A stretch of 64,000 nucleotides of DNA, taken from Trichostrongylus colubriformis. Taxonomy: Eukaryota > Nematoda > Chromadorea > Rhabditida > Trichostrongylidae. A program made the translations under genes and the position numbers. A model generated the notes under the pieces. It ran no database searches. It was not told the DNA's origin and was given only the letters and a program-made list of their open reading frames with translations. Below, piece after piece: positions 1-15,000 of this stretch. Positions within the stretch are counted from its first letter, which is position 1; every line of letters begins with the position of its first letter. The DNA is taken from assembly GCA_963978905.1 (NCBI GenBank), contig OZ022258.1:38811282-38875281 (forward strand). The letters are read 5' to 3'.

Positions 1-3000
1 TCGTACCGGATCCTGATGTGATGCGTGATGACGAGGTTGCTCAAGCAGAGAAAATGCTGATTGATTTCAAGCAGGCTGGCGCCACTGGATTCAACACTGG
101 CCCATCTGGACCTCCACCACCTCCACCATCTGATGTAGGATGCAAATTTGATAAGTTCTCACGAGATTGATTTTGATTCTTTTATCTTCAGGGTCTTGGA
201 TATGGTTGGAATCTTCCTCCAGGTACAGGTGGTGGTCCACCAGTTCCTCCATCCAATCCGCCACCTCCACCTCCTCCAGGTGACGACTTCGGAGGAGGTG
301 GAAATGGAGGTACTTTTCGAATCTTTCCTATTCGTACCGTTCAGTTCATGTCTGTTTTCTGCAGGTCATATTTACGAAGTACCGAGCGCTATCCCACCTC
401 ATAATGAAGACTTCAGCACTCCTACGCCAAATTCTATGTAGGAAATGCCTATGTTCACAATAGTTCCAGTTGTCGCAAATTTTTGACTTTTGAATTACGA
501 AAAGATGCTCTTCAGGCCGCCAGCAGGCATGATACAGTTGCCTAAGATCGGACCAAATGGCCTACCTATATACCCAGGTCAAGATGGAGCTAACGCTTAC
601 CCAACACTGAGTCAGCGGGTATGTTTTCAAATGTTTGGAGAGCAGTCAGCACTAATAATATTATGGTGACACATCGATCGATGTAGACAATTTTATTACG
701 ATAGTCACTTATATTACTGCAAACCCAGAATTTATTTTTTTTACGCTGCTAGTCTCCTTTTACGTGCTTCTCGTCATAGATTTCCATGCTCACCTTGAAA
801 GTCATTGTTATATGGTAAACTAAGCTGTGTCTGACGGAGCCATCTTTTTCCTCTGATGTAGCGGATCTTACGGACCTTAAGGTCTCACGAAAACGCACGC
901 AGTCGTTCTATTCTTTCACTGGCCGTCGCATGTATATTTGATAATCGCCCCATCGGACTTGGCGTTCGGTGTGATACCGCGCAACCCTGTGATATTGGTC
1001 TCAGATAGGTAAAGCGTGCGTTGGGAAGGATCCACCGCTTCAGTTCGACTCTACCCCTTTAGGTCATCATACAATTTTCCTTACTCCTTTCGCTGAACTA
1101 TAGTGGTATTCTGATGAGCGTAAAATCGTAAAATTGCAAACTGATCGAACGCTGTAATAATCCTCACCAGCGTACCATACGCACTTCTTCCACAAATTCT
1201 AGTTTTTTTTTTTATTGTTTACGCTTAACGCAGTGATACCAACTATGGAATTCACGTGAGTATACATAGTTTTCTTGTGTAGCTTGTGAAAAAAAAATTA
1301 GCCGATCGCGAAGAATACTACAGTTTGCTATGGGAGAAGAAGATTATGCTGTGAAGGGTGGCACTACCCTAGGAGTCTTTTTGTAAATACAGGATGGTGG
1401 TTGATCGTGAGATGCTTATGATGTTTGGAGCACCAGCTCACCTGATCATGTGACATGATCGCCTAGGGGGTTTCGCATCAAGTACATCCGAACACTCTAC
1501 AGTTATGTTGGAGTCAGATACAATCACCGAAATATTCATCATCAGAGTCTATGCCATTCGTCCAAGAAACGGTGATGCCTCTCTCCCAGAAAGGGAGGAC
1601 GATGGAGCAGCAAGTTGGTCGTGGCAATCCCGAGGTTAAAACTGGTCAAAAAAAAATTAACTAAGCGCGGTGCCGTTCTCACGTTAGTAGTGACTTTTCA
1701 CATGTTCAGTTTTCGAGTATGTTAAAATGGCGCCGACATTTAGACTGGCGAAGAGGTAGGTCCAACAGACAAAAATTGGCGAAACCGGCAATCAATGAAA
1801 ACACTACACTTTACTTGAGGGAAACTACCAATCATGTGTTCCGTACTTATCGTTAGCCCTGACCTCTCCTGCGAGTTCCTTTGCTCGGTTGCTTGAAGAG
1901 TCACGTCGCTCTTTTCCCACATTTAGTTTTTCCGCCACAACTCGGTGGTTTTAGCAAATTCCTTTGAACCAAGGTATGTAAATTTTCCCATTCAATCGGT
2001 TGAGAGAGTGGTTAATTGTAGAGAACGGGTGGTGGGTAGGAACAGGGAAACACCACTAACCGGATTCCTCAACTTTCTCATGGAAGAATAAGTTGTGAAA
2101 AAAGTCAACTGGACCCCTATCACATGGTATTTTAATTCAATCTGAATCGCAGCCAAAACAAACTAGGAAGATGTTCTCGATATAGCAGAGAAAGTTCTTT
2201 GAACTGATCCTTAGAACAACTCTAAGCAAGGAGTTTGAAAGAAAAAATTTCATTTTGATTAAGTGTGGGTGCATTCGAAAAAAGATTTAAAAAAAAAAGA
2301 ACGACACGTTTTCATGATCAATTAAATGTTGGAAATTGTAGAAGAGGTCAGGACTAAGTACGCGACACATGACTGGTTGATTTTCCTAAAGTGAAATATA
2401 GTGTTTCAGTTGATTGCCGGTTTGACCAAATTTTGTCGGCCGGCCTACCTCTTCGCCAGCCTGAATGTTGGCCCCATTCTAACAAAATCAGAAACTGAAC
2501 ATGTCATTTTATAGAGCAGGAGAACCTCTTTCAACTGACATATTGTTGCAAAAACTTGTAATTCATAGGAAAAATTTATGCGTAAAAAAACATTACTTAT
2601 GGAATGAACCAATAGATTGAACGAGTAATTTCAAATAGTAGCTTTGTTAGAATTTGGTGATAATACTTCATTCTGACGTGGAATTTCCTAACTTCGACAA
2701 TATGGTTAAAATGAAATTCCGCTCCAATCAAACGATGGAGATAATGGAACTGAAATTTTGCCAGTTCATGAACGATCCGAAAATTCTGATACAGTTTCTG
2801 GGTTATGCAAAATTGATTTCGTAGGCGGCAGAAATTGGTTCTGGTGGAGCGTGTCATCTTCGTTTCTATGATGCGATGTGATGTCGAGGGATGGGATTCA
2901 TGGGCTTCATTATGCTTCCACGTTTTTTTTTTGTAAAGCGGCCTAGTGGGTTCAAACGAGTGCGTTGCACGGTTTGCGAAATTTTGTCGCACGCTGCGAG

Positions 3001-6000
3001 CACTATAAAAGTAATGTTACGTATCCATTGATATTTGGAGGGCATTTAGGCCGCGGTAATACTTTGCGGCGGCAGGGCGTGGCTGCGTTCACAGGCAGCG
3101 AGGCAGAGTGGCGCGGTAGAGGTACAGAAGCGACGCAAGCAACGAGACAGGGTGGCACAGGCGGAGACGCAGAGATACGCAGCCATGCCTGCGGCTGGCA
3201 CCGCAGAGCATGGCCTCATTGATATTTTCCTAGGCATTCACAATTCGTGGGAGCGGTGTAACTTCAGTTATGTTGAGTCACTTGCCTATGCAATGTTGTT
3301 TATGCCATTTTCTCTCTGGCTCTCGTGAGAAAAAAGACCACTAATGGATCATCCTCGTTCAACAAAAATGGTCGGATCACTTTCGTACTAGTAATTTTTC
3401 TGTATTTGATCCCTACTGTTCCATTTTCCGATTTTTCACCATTGCTAAGGACATCATCGTCAGCTTCCTATAGATTTTTTTGACATTTTTCTCATTTTCT
3501 GATTTCCACCTCAATGGTAGTCGGGATGACAACAGGATGCATCAGGCTTGCAATATTCACTGCCAGCAATGGTATCATGATTATTCCTCAGATGGCGCGC
3601 TAGTGCGTCTTCTATAAGCCATATGGATTTGCATTTGGCAATAAGTCATTTGTCTTGCAGACTTTTCGATGCGCTCGGCTCTTCAGTGCTGGCGTTCGGA
3701 AAAACTCGTGGTCAGCAATCGCAGTAGTTAATTCTAATCACAGTAGCTAATTTTTTGCCTCTCGGAATTGATGAATCTGTGGGGCTCATAAAGTGTAGCC
3801 CATTTCGATATTGTGTGCAAAATTTCTTGCAGTTCAGCATACGTGGGTATTCTTCTGGATTTTTATGCTCTTCCGTCCACCTCTAATCCCCATTATTCCA
3901 ATTATTTACGACGCAGCTATGGATCGGGTAAATGCTACTGAGCGATAGTTTTCACGAAGCTTCTTTGTCTGCTCCATGCCTCCCCCATTCTCTCTTATTC
4001 GACTCACATGACTATCGTCAGCCCATTCTTATAATTCGTAGTTTTTAACACGTTCACGCTTGCACCTTCTTACGCGCGTGTCCCATATCTGATTGGCCCA
4101 TTGCACGCGTGTCTAGCAAGGAAATTATGACAATGGCTTCACGGCACAAATACTCTCATGGAGATTTAAGAGAATCGGCGTAATTCTCGATACCGATAGC
4201 TAAGTTGCACCTCGAGTAATGCTTATTTCACAGAAATATGATGCACTTCTATTTTGGATACATAGAGCAACATGTGGTGTCTCAAACGTAGTCCATGTAA
4301 ATAGTTACCGCGCAAGTTGTTATACAAAATACAAGTCGTAGAAATATCTCAAGAACCCATAAACTGAAAAGAGGCTCGGTTGTCATCAATGTGGGCAAGC
4401 ACTGCATGATTTTGAATACCCATAATTTTGTTAAATTGAGAATGTCAACCAGCCATGTCTTCCATAAACCTAAGGGCACACAAAGGTTGTATAGCCACAA
4501 AAGTATTGCAACTTTGCAAATGATGGCAAAATCCATGTGCATACCCGGCGATGCACGCGAGCGTCAGTAGTTAATTAAACTATACGGACACCCTCCTATA
4601 ACTGTATGTAGTCTTTGTTTCTATTCTGCGGTGCAGAATATGTTACAAAATTTGGTTGTTCGTCGAAACAGTGGGTGAAAGTAATTTTCTCAAGCGGGTA
4701 TAAATGGTTCTCTCAGCGAACTTGATATTCTTTTCGATGCTGCCATGAACCCCTTGACACTACAACTTTCTTCAGCGGATTCCTTTGGAATCTCTTTTTA
4801 GAATTGTTCAGAACTTTGATCGCGAGAGTTTTTGACACTGACGCCGTATAGCGGCACTCTGGTAAAAAATAAGAAAGGTTGGAGCCACGGGCGTTGGCGG
4901 CAATAGTGAGTGCAAGAATCCCCGCGAACTGTTGCACTTGGGAATGAGCTCAGGTTAGAAACGAGATTTATGTTCGCATAATCTAGCTGTAGTGGTCAAA
5001 GTGTACATAGAACTCCTTTTGTTGCGAATGTCTCCTGGATGCTACAGCTTGAGGTCAATACAGAAATGGTTTTGATTTTACAATGAAAAATGATATGAGA
5101 GAAATGCCCAAGGAATGTGGTGGTTGTTCCATTCTTTTTTGAAGTATTCTGTCACTACCAGGTCAGCTGCTCCGATCCCATTAGGTGCGAGAGGCAGACA
5201 AACAAGCACACCAAACTTCTGTTTCATACATAGGATAAACACACCAAACATCGTTTTTAGATATAGTACTGGATCCGGCCTATAGGTGGCATCGATCAAA
5301 AGGACAAAAGATAAAGTTCCCGGTGGTAATCCATATCTTGTTGGGATGCGCCGTGCATTCAAGTTCCATTCAGATTCGTGGCAGGTGAATGCGATTTGGC
5401 CTTGAAAATGACTTGTAGGGTCGGGCGACGTACACGTAACTGCTTCTATCCTCTCAGACGAGTCAGTTATCAATTCACTACTCCGTAGGGCTAGGAAGTT
5501 TTCTTGGCCTGGTAGGACACTGATGCAGGATTTGTTCCCGTCATCACGAGAGTGGGAGTTCGTGCCACTTTTCACGACACCACTTCCGTCCTAGAATCGA
5601 TTGCACACCATGTACAAAGCTTGTTCCTGTGATGATTTACGACTTTTCCTTCTGTTCTACAGTATAGAAAAGGGGACGAAGTTAATTACGTGCCTTATCT
5701 CGGACTTATTATGGAAGAACCGTTCTTGAACTTCGTGTATCATGGAAGGAGTTTGTGGTACTCTCTTTTTTCGTATGGTGCTCACATACATCTTGCGCGC
5801 TCTGTTTTATATACTTTAAGCTTCGCCGGAAATGCTTGTAATTTTCTATTTAATCCGCTGACACAAAATCATATTCTGTACTCGACAAAGGCTGACTCTG
5901 CCACTCTCATTGATAGGTTGTAAAGTTGCAGTCGTTCAGAATCAGTCAAGGAATTGCTAACGCTCTTATTTCCATTTAACGGGACGACATTCTTTAACTC

Positions 6001-9000
6001 GGTTCTTGATTTGATGTGGCATCCTAGTCCTACTATTGAGATGAGCATGTTGTTGTTGAATTGTTTGTTTTTTGCGTCGGGTGAAGGGATTCACTTTGCT
6101 CTTGACGACTTCATCCAGCTGCTTCACTTGATTCGTCCATATTTCACGCAACTGCTTTGAGTACGACATCCCACACAGTTTTAGCTCACGCGTTTGGGTG
6201 ACGTTGCTGACGTGTCGTGCCTTCTTGAAAAGATTGCCGTCTAGGATCGTTTCTTATGTGATTGTGCCCTTATTTCAATCGTCCATTTCCCTGCTCGGTC
6301 AGCATTTCGTCCACTTTGGCCTAATTATATTGTCTTTCGATGCTGACGTCGTATGTCGTCTCACGAGATTTTAAAGAGATCCCCACTGTGGCGCGAGTGT
6401 TCCTCCACCATTTTTTTAACGGACACCTGTTCTTGAAACCACAACATGCTGATACCTCCCTGTGCGAAAGGCATCACAGCTGTAGTGAAGCTCGTGTATA
6501 TAGTACTTTCTTCTTTTGAGGTACTTCAACCAGCAATATTTTGGCTTCATGCCCATCTTCGGAGTTACCCCATTATTGCATGTGGGTCTCATTCCGTAAT
6601 GGGCATGGGCATTAGCTCTATGAAAAAATTAATGGACGGATTCAATTCCCGTAAGAGATATTCTCATCTCTTGTCCCGCCCACTAATTTTCATTTGAAAG
6701 GGGCCGCCATGGCGTTTTGGCAAAGATTTCGTACTGATCGCAGCTGACTGCGTCGAAACGCGTGTGATTGCTGATATTATTAGGTTTGCCGCGAAGAAGT
6801 ATGGTGTTGCGCTTCCAGTTTGTCTAATTCTCCGGCCTATCTTTCACGATCGGACACGAGGATTGTTTGCTGCTTGTTCAATGCTTTCTATTCTGCGATT
6901 TCCTTTTTTGGAATAATGAGCATGTCTTCGAATTGTTTCTCAGGTAGTTCTTCGATCCTTTGCTGCTACTTTAGAGATGTTAACCGGAACGAAGGTTTGT
7001 TTAGTCATTAGTACTACTAGTACTAGTTCCATTTTCCATCTTTCCTTGACGACGTTTTTGTTCACGAGAGGGAGATGAAGGAGCTACCTCTTGGACCCAT
7101 TGTGAGGCAGTGTTTCGTTAGGGGTTCAGAGTCTGTTGAGCCTAACCTCCTTAGGTGGTCGCAGTCATTTTTTGTTAACTGAGTCCACGCACCTCATTTT
7201 CACTGAAGGGGTGCTCCTCGTGGTCGCAGTCACCAGCGAGCATTTCTCATCCTCTTTTGCCTTCTCTCTTTCTGCTTTTCGCTCGTCCATGCGTAACTTC
7301 CACAGGCTGTCATGAACGTTGTTCGCGTTTTTGGTGTTTTCTCGCCCTTAATTGAATTGCTTTCGGTGGTTACCAGTGTGTATGACATAGTTACAGAGAG
7401 CAAACAGCATACCACATGTCATATTGTGTCCAATTTGCTTAGCCACTTTAGTTAGGATTGGAATATTCCTTTTTCTTTGTGACTGCGCAGTTTGACTTGC
7501 CTGGCTTTGAATCTCGCTCTTCTTTCGATTCTTTACTTATTCCCCTTTGCTTTTGGCAAATTTCATTCGAGAAGTTTTGGAGGGGAGGGGGGCGGGTGGG
7601 TGGGTGAATTCATGACCATTTTTAGGATTACTGATACCATTAAACAAGTGGGTCTCATTTTCTAATGGGCATGGACATTAGTTCTGAAAAAAAAACAGTG
7701 GATGTATTTTTTGGGAATTTTTTCTTGAAAAATTCTCTTGGAAACGTTATTTCGTTATGGAGGCCTTCACTATGTGTTAGGTGAGCATACTTGCGGTGGA
7801 GTTGACGATCAGATTACTTCCACTTATAGCTCAGGGAGCTCTCTTTGTGGTTTCTTTCGGAAGAAATTTCAGCTTGTATTTTTGTTTTCTATGTTTTTGT
7901 TTCAGTGTAGCACCAAGGAGGACGTGTTATAGTTTTTTGAAATTCGTTACTTCCCATGTGCGTGATTGTGGCACTAGACGTCGTACAAGTGAATCGCATA
8001 GTAATAAATCTCTAAGTATGTGGACACAAGCATGAGCGTCTCCCAGGGTTGACAAGGACGAGGCATATCACAAGAGACCATTTGGACGTGCATCATCGTG
8101 GGTTTGCCATTACAGAGCCCATCTAAAATGACGACTTATTGTCCATTCCTGTAATGAAGGCAGCTCGGAAATAATAATGTTCAAGGGGACTTTACTTTCA
8201 TACTTTCTCGAACTGTTCAGAGAATAGCCTTTTCAGATATCCGTGGATAATAAAGGCTTTCGGAAATTAAAAGTTTTCATGGCGCCGATAGTTTTCAACT
8301 TCTCTTATTTGGGAAGCTACCCGTGGCAGAAATGCTAATCCCAAAATGAGGGAGGGAGAATTTGTGGGTTAAGTGAATGGTTTCTGAAGGGCCAAACGAT
8401 TTATGCCGGCAGAAGTTTGCGGTTTGATGTGGTTCATGTTGAAAGCCCGTTGACCATTTTTCACTGCTCTTTCGTTGAACTCATAGCCCAGACGTATTTG
8501 CTTGTTGCCGGAAGTTTGGGTAACAACTCGAATAACAGTAAACAGATGTCAAAAACTTTCTACGTTGTTATGACACAGTTACCGTAATTTTTTACACGTT
8601 TTCGATTTTTTACATTGAGCTTCATTCTTTCCTATTGTTAGTCATATACATAGGTGTACGCATGAACTTCTATTAATTCACGTAACAATGTGGTGTAGTG
8701 GCTAGTGGCGCGCTTACTCGCATGGTGTAGTTATCGATTTCAAATCCGGTTATCAAGTCATGGCCCAGTGCCGCTACAGCTAATCAATCTCCTGTTGATC
8801 AGGTTGTCTGGGGTCAAATCGCAAGTGACTACCCCTATATCAAGTTCTGATTTGAAGTGCGAAGTGCAGCGCATCCGGAGGGTATCAATCAGTGCATCAA
8901 TTAATGTTCTGCTTTTGGTCGTTTAATTTACATGGCTTCGTCAAAAAATTTGTGTGATCATTTAATTTTAAAGTTTTGTCGATCGTCGGGGTCGACCGCT

Positions 9001-12000
9001 ACACCAGACCAAAAATCTGCGTAGTGAGAATGGAAACTCCTATCCCGCTTTTTTCCACATGTTGAGCTACCGGAAGGCGGCGAGTGGTTGATGCAACACA
9101 AGCACGCACTCTGCTGTGAAGGAGATGAATGGCAAAGCAGGCGTTCTCTGATAGCGGCAGTTAACTCGCCGAGGGGTGTACTAAGTCGTACGAATGAATG
9201 TTTTCGCACCTGTAGTGCGAACCGCTTGCACCCATGGTGCGAAGCAACGATAGCGATATGTGAAAATCAAAAGGATATGTGACGCTTGAGATCTATGTTA
9301 ACCGTAAATAAGATCAAGGAACTGGACAATAATCTGTCTAGAAAAAGGGCATTCGACCATCACCGCCCCCAACACCACGAGTTTTACAAGAGAATAATTG
9401 TCGTCTCGCAGATCGCTGACATTCAACACGGCATCCGTTTGAGGCGCTGATGTCGTTTAGTGCCACTGCAGAGGGGGGAGGGGCTGCACTGTGCCCACTA
9501 TTTTTCGGCACTATTCAACTATAATTACCCGAGACACCGCGAGTTGATCAAAAATATAGTTTGCGCTGAAACTTTGCCTATAGGAGTTATTTGGGTCTGT
9601 TCACGAATGTGACACCCGTTTTTGGTTTGGCGCCAATTTGGTGCAATTGCACCGGATTGGTGCAACAACTTGCTTTCACCAAAATCGCGGAAGCGGAAAC
9701 TGGCCCATAGTGAATATTTGGAGTGCTGATCACGAATATGGTAGTCGTTCGAGGCGCTGATGTCGTTCAGCGCCTCGGTCGGATGCCATATCCGGCGTGT
9801 TAATGTAGCACGGGGCACCACACTGTCCCAGCTATTTTGCCGATTGGAACCTTCTTTCCCCCAGTGGGGCTGAGGCGAAAATATACGCTTAAGTGTGATC
9901 ATTGATAGTACCAGGTAGAGGACGACAGCGAATGCTTTCCAACGACATTAGAACCAACTACTACGGCGAATGAACAAGAGTGGCGCTATTTTTGAGGTAA
10001 AAAATTAAAAACAAATGTCATATTCATGATCACTGTAAACGTGAGTAGACGCTGAGTAGACTCTGGGTAAACGTTGACATGACAACTTCAAACGAAATTG
10101 GTGAGAGTTGTAGCACCTGCATTTGCATCAAATCAGCGCTACCGCTAAACTGGATGTCATATTCGCGATCAGTACCCCAAATAATCCCTATAGGCCAGGT
10201 TCCAGCGAAAATTATTTTTTGACCAGTTCGCGGTGTGTGGTTTAGAGACAGCTGATAATGCCTATTCATGCCTAAGCCTTGAAATGCAGAGAACCTTCCT
10301 TATCATATGAATAGTGCCCAAAAAGCAATCGAAGGTCTTCAAAAGAAACAAATATATACGAATGTGTCACGACAAAGGCTTTTCGAACTGGCTCACTTTC
10401 TCTCATGTATGTATATATCTCTCATATTTGCATGTTTTGCATAGACATTTCCAGATAAACAGTGAGATTACAAGGATATGTAAATTGTCCCTCTAATTAC
10501 TTGACCTTACTTACGATTAAAGGCACATCACTTAGTAATCAGATTAGTGGCTCATTTTCTTGGGGCAAGGAGTTCCTTGAAAACCTGTTCACGCTGCACC
10601 TTTGTTGCGGCTGCACGATGCCCTGTGACGAAGCCGTTCGAGTAGCATTGTGCAGGACCATATCTTCTGTCGTTATCTAGCGCCATTAATTCACCTGGAG
10701 GCGATTTTTCTCGATTTTTATGGTTGCTATAGTTGTTTGATATGATTGGGAAGCTTGGGCGGATCGCTCGCCAGTAAAACATTTGAAGAGTTCATGATAG
10801 AAGTGAAGATTTGACAGGGGATCGAATAGGGGAATTTTTCGGTATGAGGTGTTGAAAGCCATTTGGGCTGCATCGAACTAGCGTAGAGGGAGTATGTTGA
10901 CATGTAACCGAAATGATTCAGTATCATGAAAAGCAGGGCCTGAGTAGCCCAGAAGCCAGAAGGCAAATCAATTACCCGCAGTTCCTGTAGCCTTTTCGCT
11001 CACTGAAGTCTTGTGGGATGGGACGGGTACATTAACGGTGGGTCATATAAAAGTGGAAATGGGATGGCTGTACAAACGAGCTCTCCCAACCTTAAGTTGT
11101 CGCTAGGGAGTCGTCCTTTTTTTCGCAGAAATAGGTCGAATAGACACACATCCCTCTTAATCATGTCTTTTGAAGTTGAGGGGCTAGTCAGTCATTTCGA
11201 ACAAACAACTAGTCAACGGAAGTATTATCATGTCGTTTCCAGGAGCTGAATGCAAGCTGGAATGTGGGCTTCATGATAATGCTAGTCGTATTTCACAAAG
11301 AACTAAATGGAAAGCTGTTTATGCTATGCAGGGCAGGCATGTGATCCGCGAAGCTAATTTGTCTGCCTCTTGCTGTGCTTATATTACGAAAAAATTTCGT
11401 TATTCGTGGCTGGTTTTCTATCGGCGTTTCCTGGTGTTATTTTTGTTCGGTAGCGTCAGCTTGAAAACCCTGCAGCAAACAGAAAATGTGGAATACGCTC
11501 TCGTTGAGTGGCATCCTGCATCTCATAGTAAGCTTATCATCGCGCAAATCCTCATGGCTGTTATGCCCACGATGTTTTAAGTCCTTTGTGTGGAATTGGA
11601 AATTAAGCGAACGAGACTTTTTCCTGAACTTTGCTCAATTACTCCTAGAGGCCTGGTAGATGTTCCGGGTCGGGTACAAAGTTTCATATTATCTGAGAAA
11701 GAATAATCCTTAGCTTGTAGCCTTTGGTCGGTTTGTGGTTCTTGAACGTGAGTTCCGCAGACTTGCTACCGCATCTTCTCTTATATGCACGCTGCATTCC
11801 TGATGTGACTGGTAAGGTTTGATCTTGAACACGCTCCTGAGCTTCCTTTTTTTGGTGGCCATTTTCTCGGCTTCATTTACCGTTTATTTACCTTGAAATG
11901 GGGTGAGTGTCTTTTGGTAGCTCTGATGTGGGGCGGCTGCCGCACTGGTGACATTGTTGACACTTTCAGTTACCATTCAGCTCTTGCCTTTTTTCGTCTA

Positions 12001-15000
12001 TGGGCCATTTGTTGTCGGGCATTCTCGTATGCAGCTTTTCGTTTGATACTTTGTATCTTTGACGAGTTTCCCTCGAGTGGATCGACTGCTCATATTCAAA
12101 TGCTCCTTTTTTATTCGTTGAGGATTGCTTCCAGTAGTATCGCTTCCTTTACTGTTTGAGCTGAATTACGCGATCACTCCACTTTTCGAAATCGATGTCA
12201 TGTTTATGTTGTTTTCAGTCAAAATGCTGCTTATGAGTCGACGTAAGACCATTAATTTAACGGAATCTAAGAAAAAACAAAAATGCGAAAGTTGCAGACG
12301 GAGCAACAGTGCTAAGCCTAAAAAGGTGTGTTCATAAAGCTGTCGTATTGTTGTAAAAGCGAAATATTGGGTCATTCCATAAGTAATGTCGTTTTTTTTC
12401 AAGCATAAGTTTTTCCTATGAAATTGCAAGTTTTTGCAGCATGTTGTATATCATTTGGAAGAGGTTTTTCTGCTCTACAAAATGACTCATTCAGTTTTTG
12501 AGTTTGTTAGAACGAGGCCGACATTTAGGCTGGCGAAGAGGTAAGTCCAGCCGACAAAATTTGGCCAAACCGGCAATCAATTGAAACAACATATTTCACT
12601 TTAGAAAAATCAACCAGTCATGTGTCGCGTACTTAGTCCTAACCTGCTCTACAACTTCCAATATTTAGTTGATCAAGAAGTTGTGTCACTCTTTTTCTAA
12701 AAATTTTTTTCTCCAAAGCACTCCCACTCATTCAAAATCAAATTTTTTCTTTCAAATCCCTTGCTTAGAGCTGTTTTATAAACCACTCCGAAGAACTTTT
12801 TCTGCTATATCAAAAATATCTTTCTAATTGGTTTGGCTGCGATTCAGATTGAGTTTTACAACCATGTGATAGGGGTCCAGTTGACATTTTTCACAATTTA
12901 TTTTTTCCATGAGAATGTCAAGGATTTCGGTCAGTGGTGTTCCCCTGTCCTACCCACCATTTGTCCTTAATATTTCAAAAACTTTCTTGTCTTGGTTCGA
13001 AAAAATTGCCAAAAATCACCGAGTTGTGGCGGAAAAACTAAGTGTTGAAAAAGAGCGACATGACATTTTTAGCAACTGACTGGTGGAACTTGCAGGAGAG
13101 GTCGGGACAAAGTACGGAACACATGATTGGTTAGTTTGCCTCAAGTAAAATATAGTGTTTAATTGAATGCCGGTTTGGCCCATTTTCGACTGCTGGACCT
13201 ACCTCTTCGCCAGCCTAAATGTCGGCGCCATTGTAACATACTCGAAAACTGGCCATGTTATTTTGTAGAGCAGGAAATTTACTTACGAATGATATATGAT
13301 ATGCTGCAAAACTTGTGATTTTATGACAAAAATTTTTGCTGAAAAAAAAAAACGACACTACTTATGGAATGACCCAATAGATAGGTGATCAATCGCTGTG
13401 ATTGGACGCTCTGTTCTTTTATCCGCGGTTCGTGTTTCGGCAGGTGTTGCTTTTACTTTTCGTATGCTGTTTCTCGAGCATCGATCTGAAGTTGAGAGAA
13501 AAGTGCGGGATTTGTTATTTTATGCGACAGTACTTTTGAAGGCAGTGGAGGCGATATTTATATCCTAATGTGAAAGTGCTAATGTGAATTAGCACCTAAG
13601 TGCATTGAAAACATACAGAAGTTCAAAAATACCCGTGGTTTTGGCCACGAAGTAGTTTTTCACGCGCCGCACCAGTGTCGCATTGACTGGAGCTACGCGA
13701 CACTTCAACGTCTGGCGGTCATACGCAGCGCATGACTTCGACGCCGTGGTGACATCCTCACTAGCGAGTTTTCTGTAGGCTTTGTCAAGCTCGAATGCGG
13801 ATTTGCAGTAGATCGCACCACATACGGATGCTTGAACTCACAACTGTCGCTGAAATGGACACATTTCTTTCTCCCAAATATGTGAATTGTTGCATCGACT
13901 GCCTTTGAAGCATTACATAGTCATAGTCGATATCCCTTTACGTGGGTGCAATCCATGGACGGTTCTCGCGTATTCACTTCGACATCTCCGGCCTGGATGG
14001 AAATCAGTTATTGGTGATCAACAGTGTGTTAAATTTCGCACGGGTTTAAGTGGAACAGTTCGTTTAATTAGAAGGCCCACACATAGAGAGCAGATCATTC
14101 TCACTACACGATTTCACGATTATGCCGTGAGGATCCTTGTTGTGTCACATCCGAGCGATATATGAAAAGTATAGTTCTTTCCCGAGGATGAAGTGTGTTC
14201 TGTTCATCACCGTCAGGCTACACTACGACAACGATTTTTTAGGTTGAAAAGTTTTTTAAGATTATAAATGTATTGGACCTCTCCGAAGACATATTTTCGA
14301 CGTTATTTTCATGAGCCACAAAGACGCTGCAAGGTGATTGTGGATTGTGAAAGACGAGACTCTAGGTTGTGCAGCAGCAAAGAAGTGCTTCCATTTCTTT
14401 GCCACTGCACAATCTAAAACGATGAAACGATCAAAAACGCGAAATAAATAAATAAATAGGACCATACTCTCACTCTTTTCCTGTTGCCTGCTCTTCAACA
14501 AAAACCGTTGAGCTGTAGATGCAAATGCGAGGGGCTATACCAGCTAGCCGCTAGCCGAAAACGTTGGCCTGCCCTCGTCGCAAACGATCAGCGAAGAACT
14601 GTTGGTCGAAGTAATGCACGATGAGACTGCAATGAAAGCTACAAGGACGCGTATTTTTGAACGCGATTCTGCCACTGGTTAACTCTTCATTAGATGGTCT
14701 CTTTATACAGATAATAACGTTTCCAGTTCTGCCTTCTTTCTGCTTTCTTGCATTGCTGCCCCCCCCCCCTAATTCTTCCAGCCCCTGAAACTCCTCGTTA
14801 AATGCTGATGAGTAACTTTGGGGGAGTGCGTCCGTCTCTGTTGCCGCCCTGGCTGGGACTGATGGCTGATCGTGGATTTTGGAGTACACTTAGAATGGCC
14901 TCCTCATTTTTCCAACCCGTCCCATTCTACATAAATACGGCCCCTTGAGTACTCTTCGACTAGTGCCAGCCCTGTTACTCAAGATGGTTGCATATTTAGG

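Noticed and set aside
148..441. 97-codon frame overlapping IST1 exons 2 and 3
   Set aside because: It is in a different frame from the conserved Gly/Pro-rich IST1 reading and crosses two introns.
5078..5575. MULE transposase gene
   Set aside because: There is only one weak motif (IDATY), no second catalytic segment, and stop-broken flanks. It is kept only as an unassigned relic.
8691..8760. Functional tRNA gene
   Set aside because: There is no paired acceptor stem and the B box is mutated.
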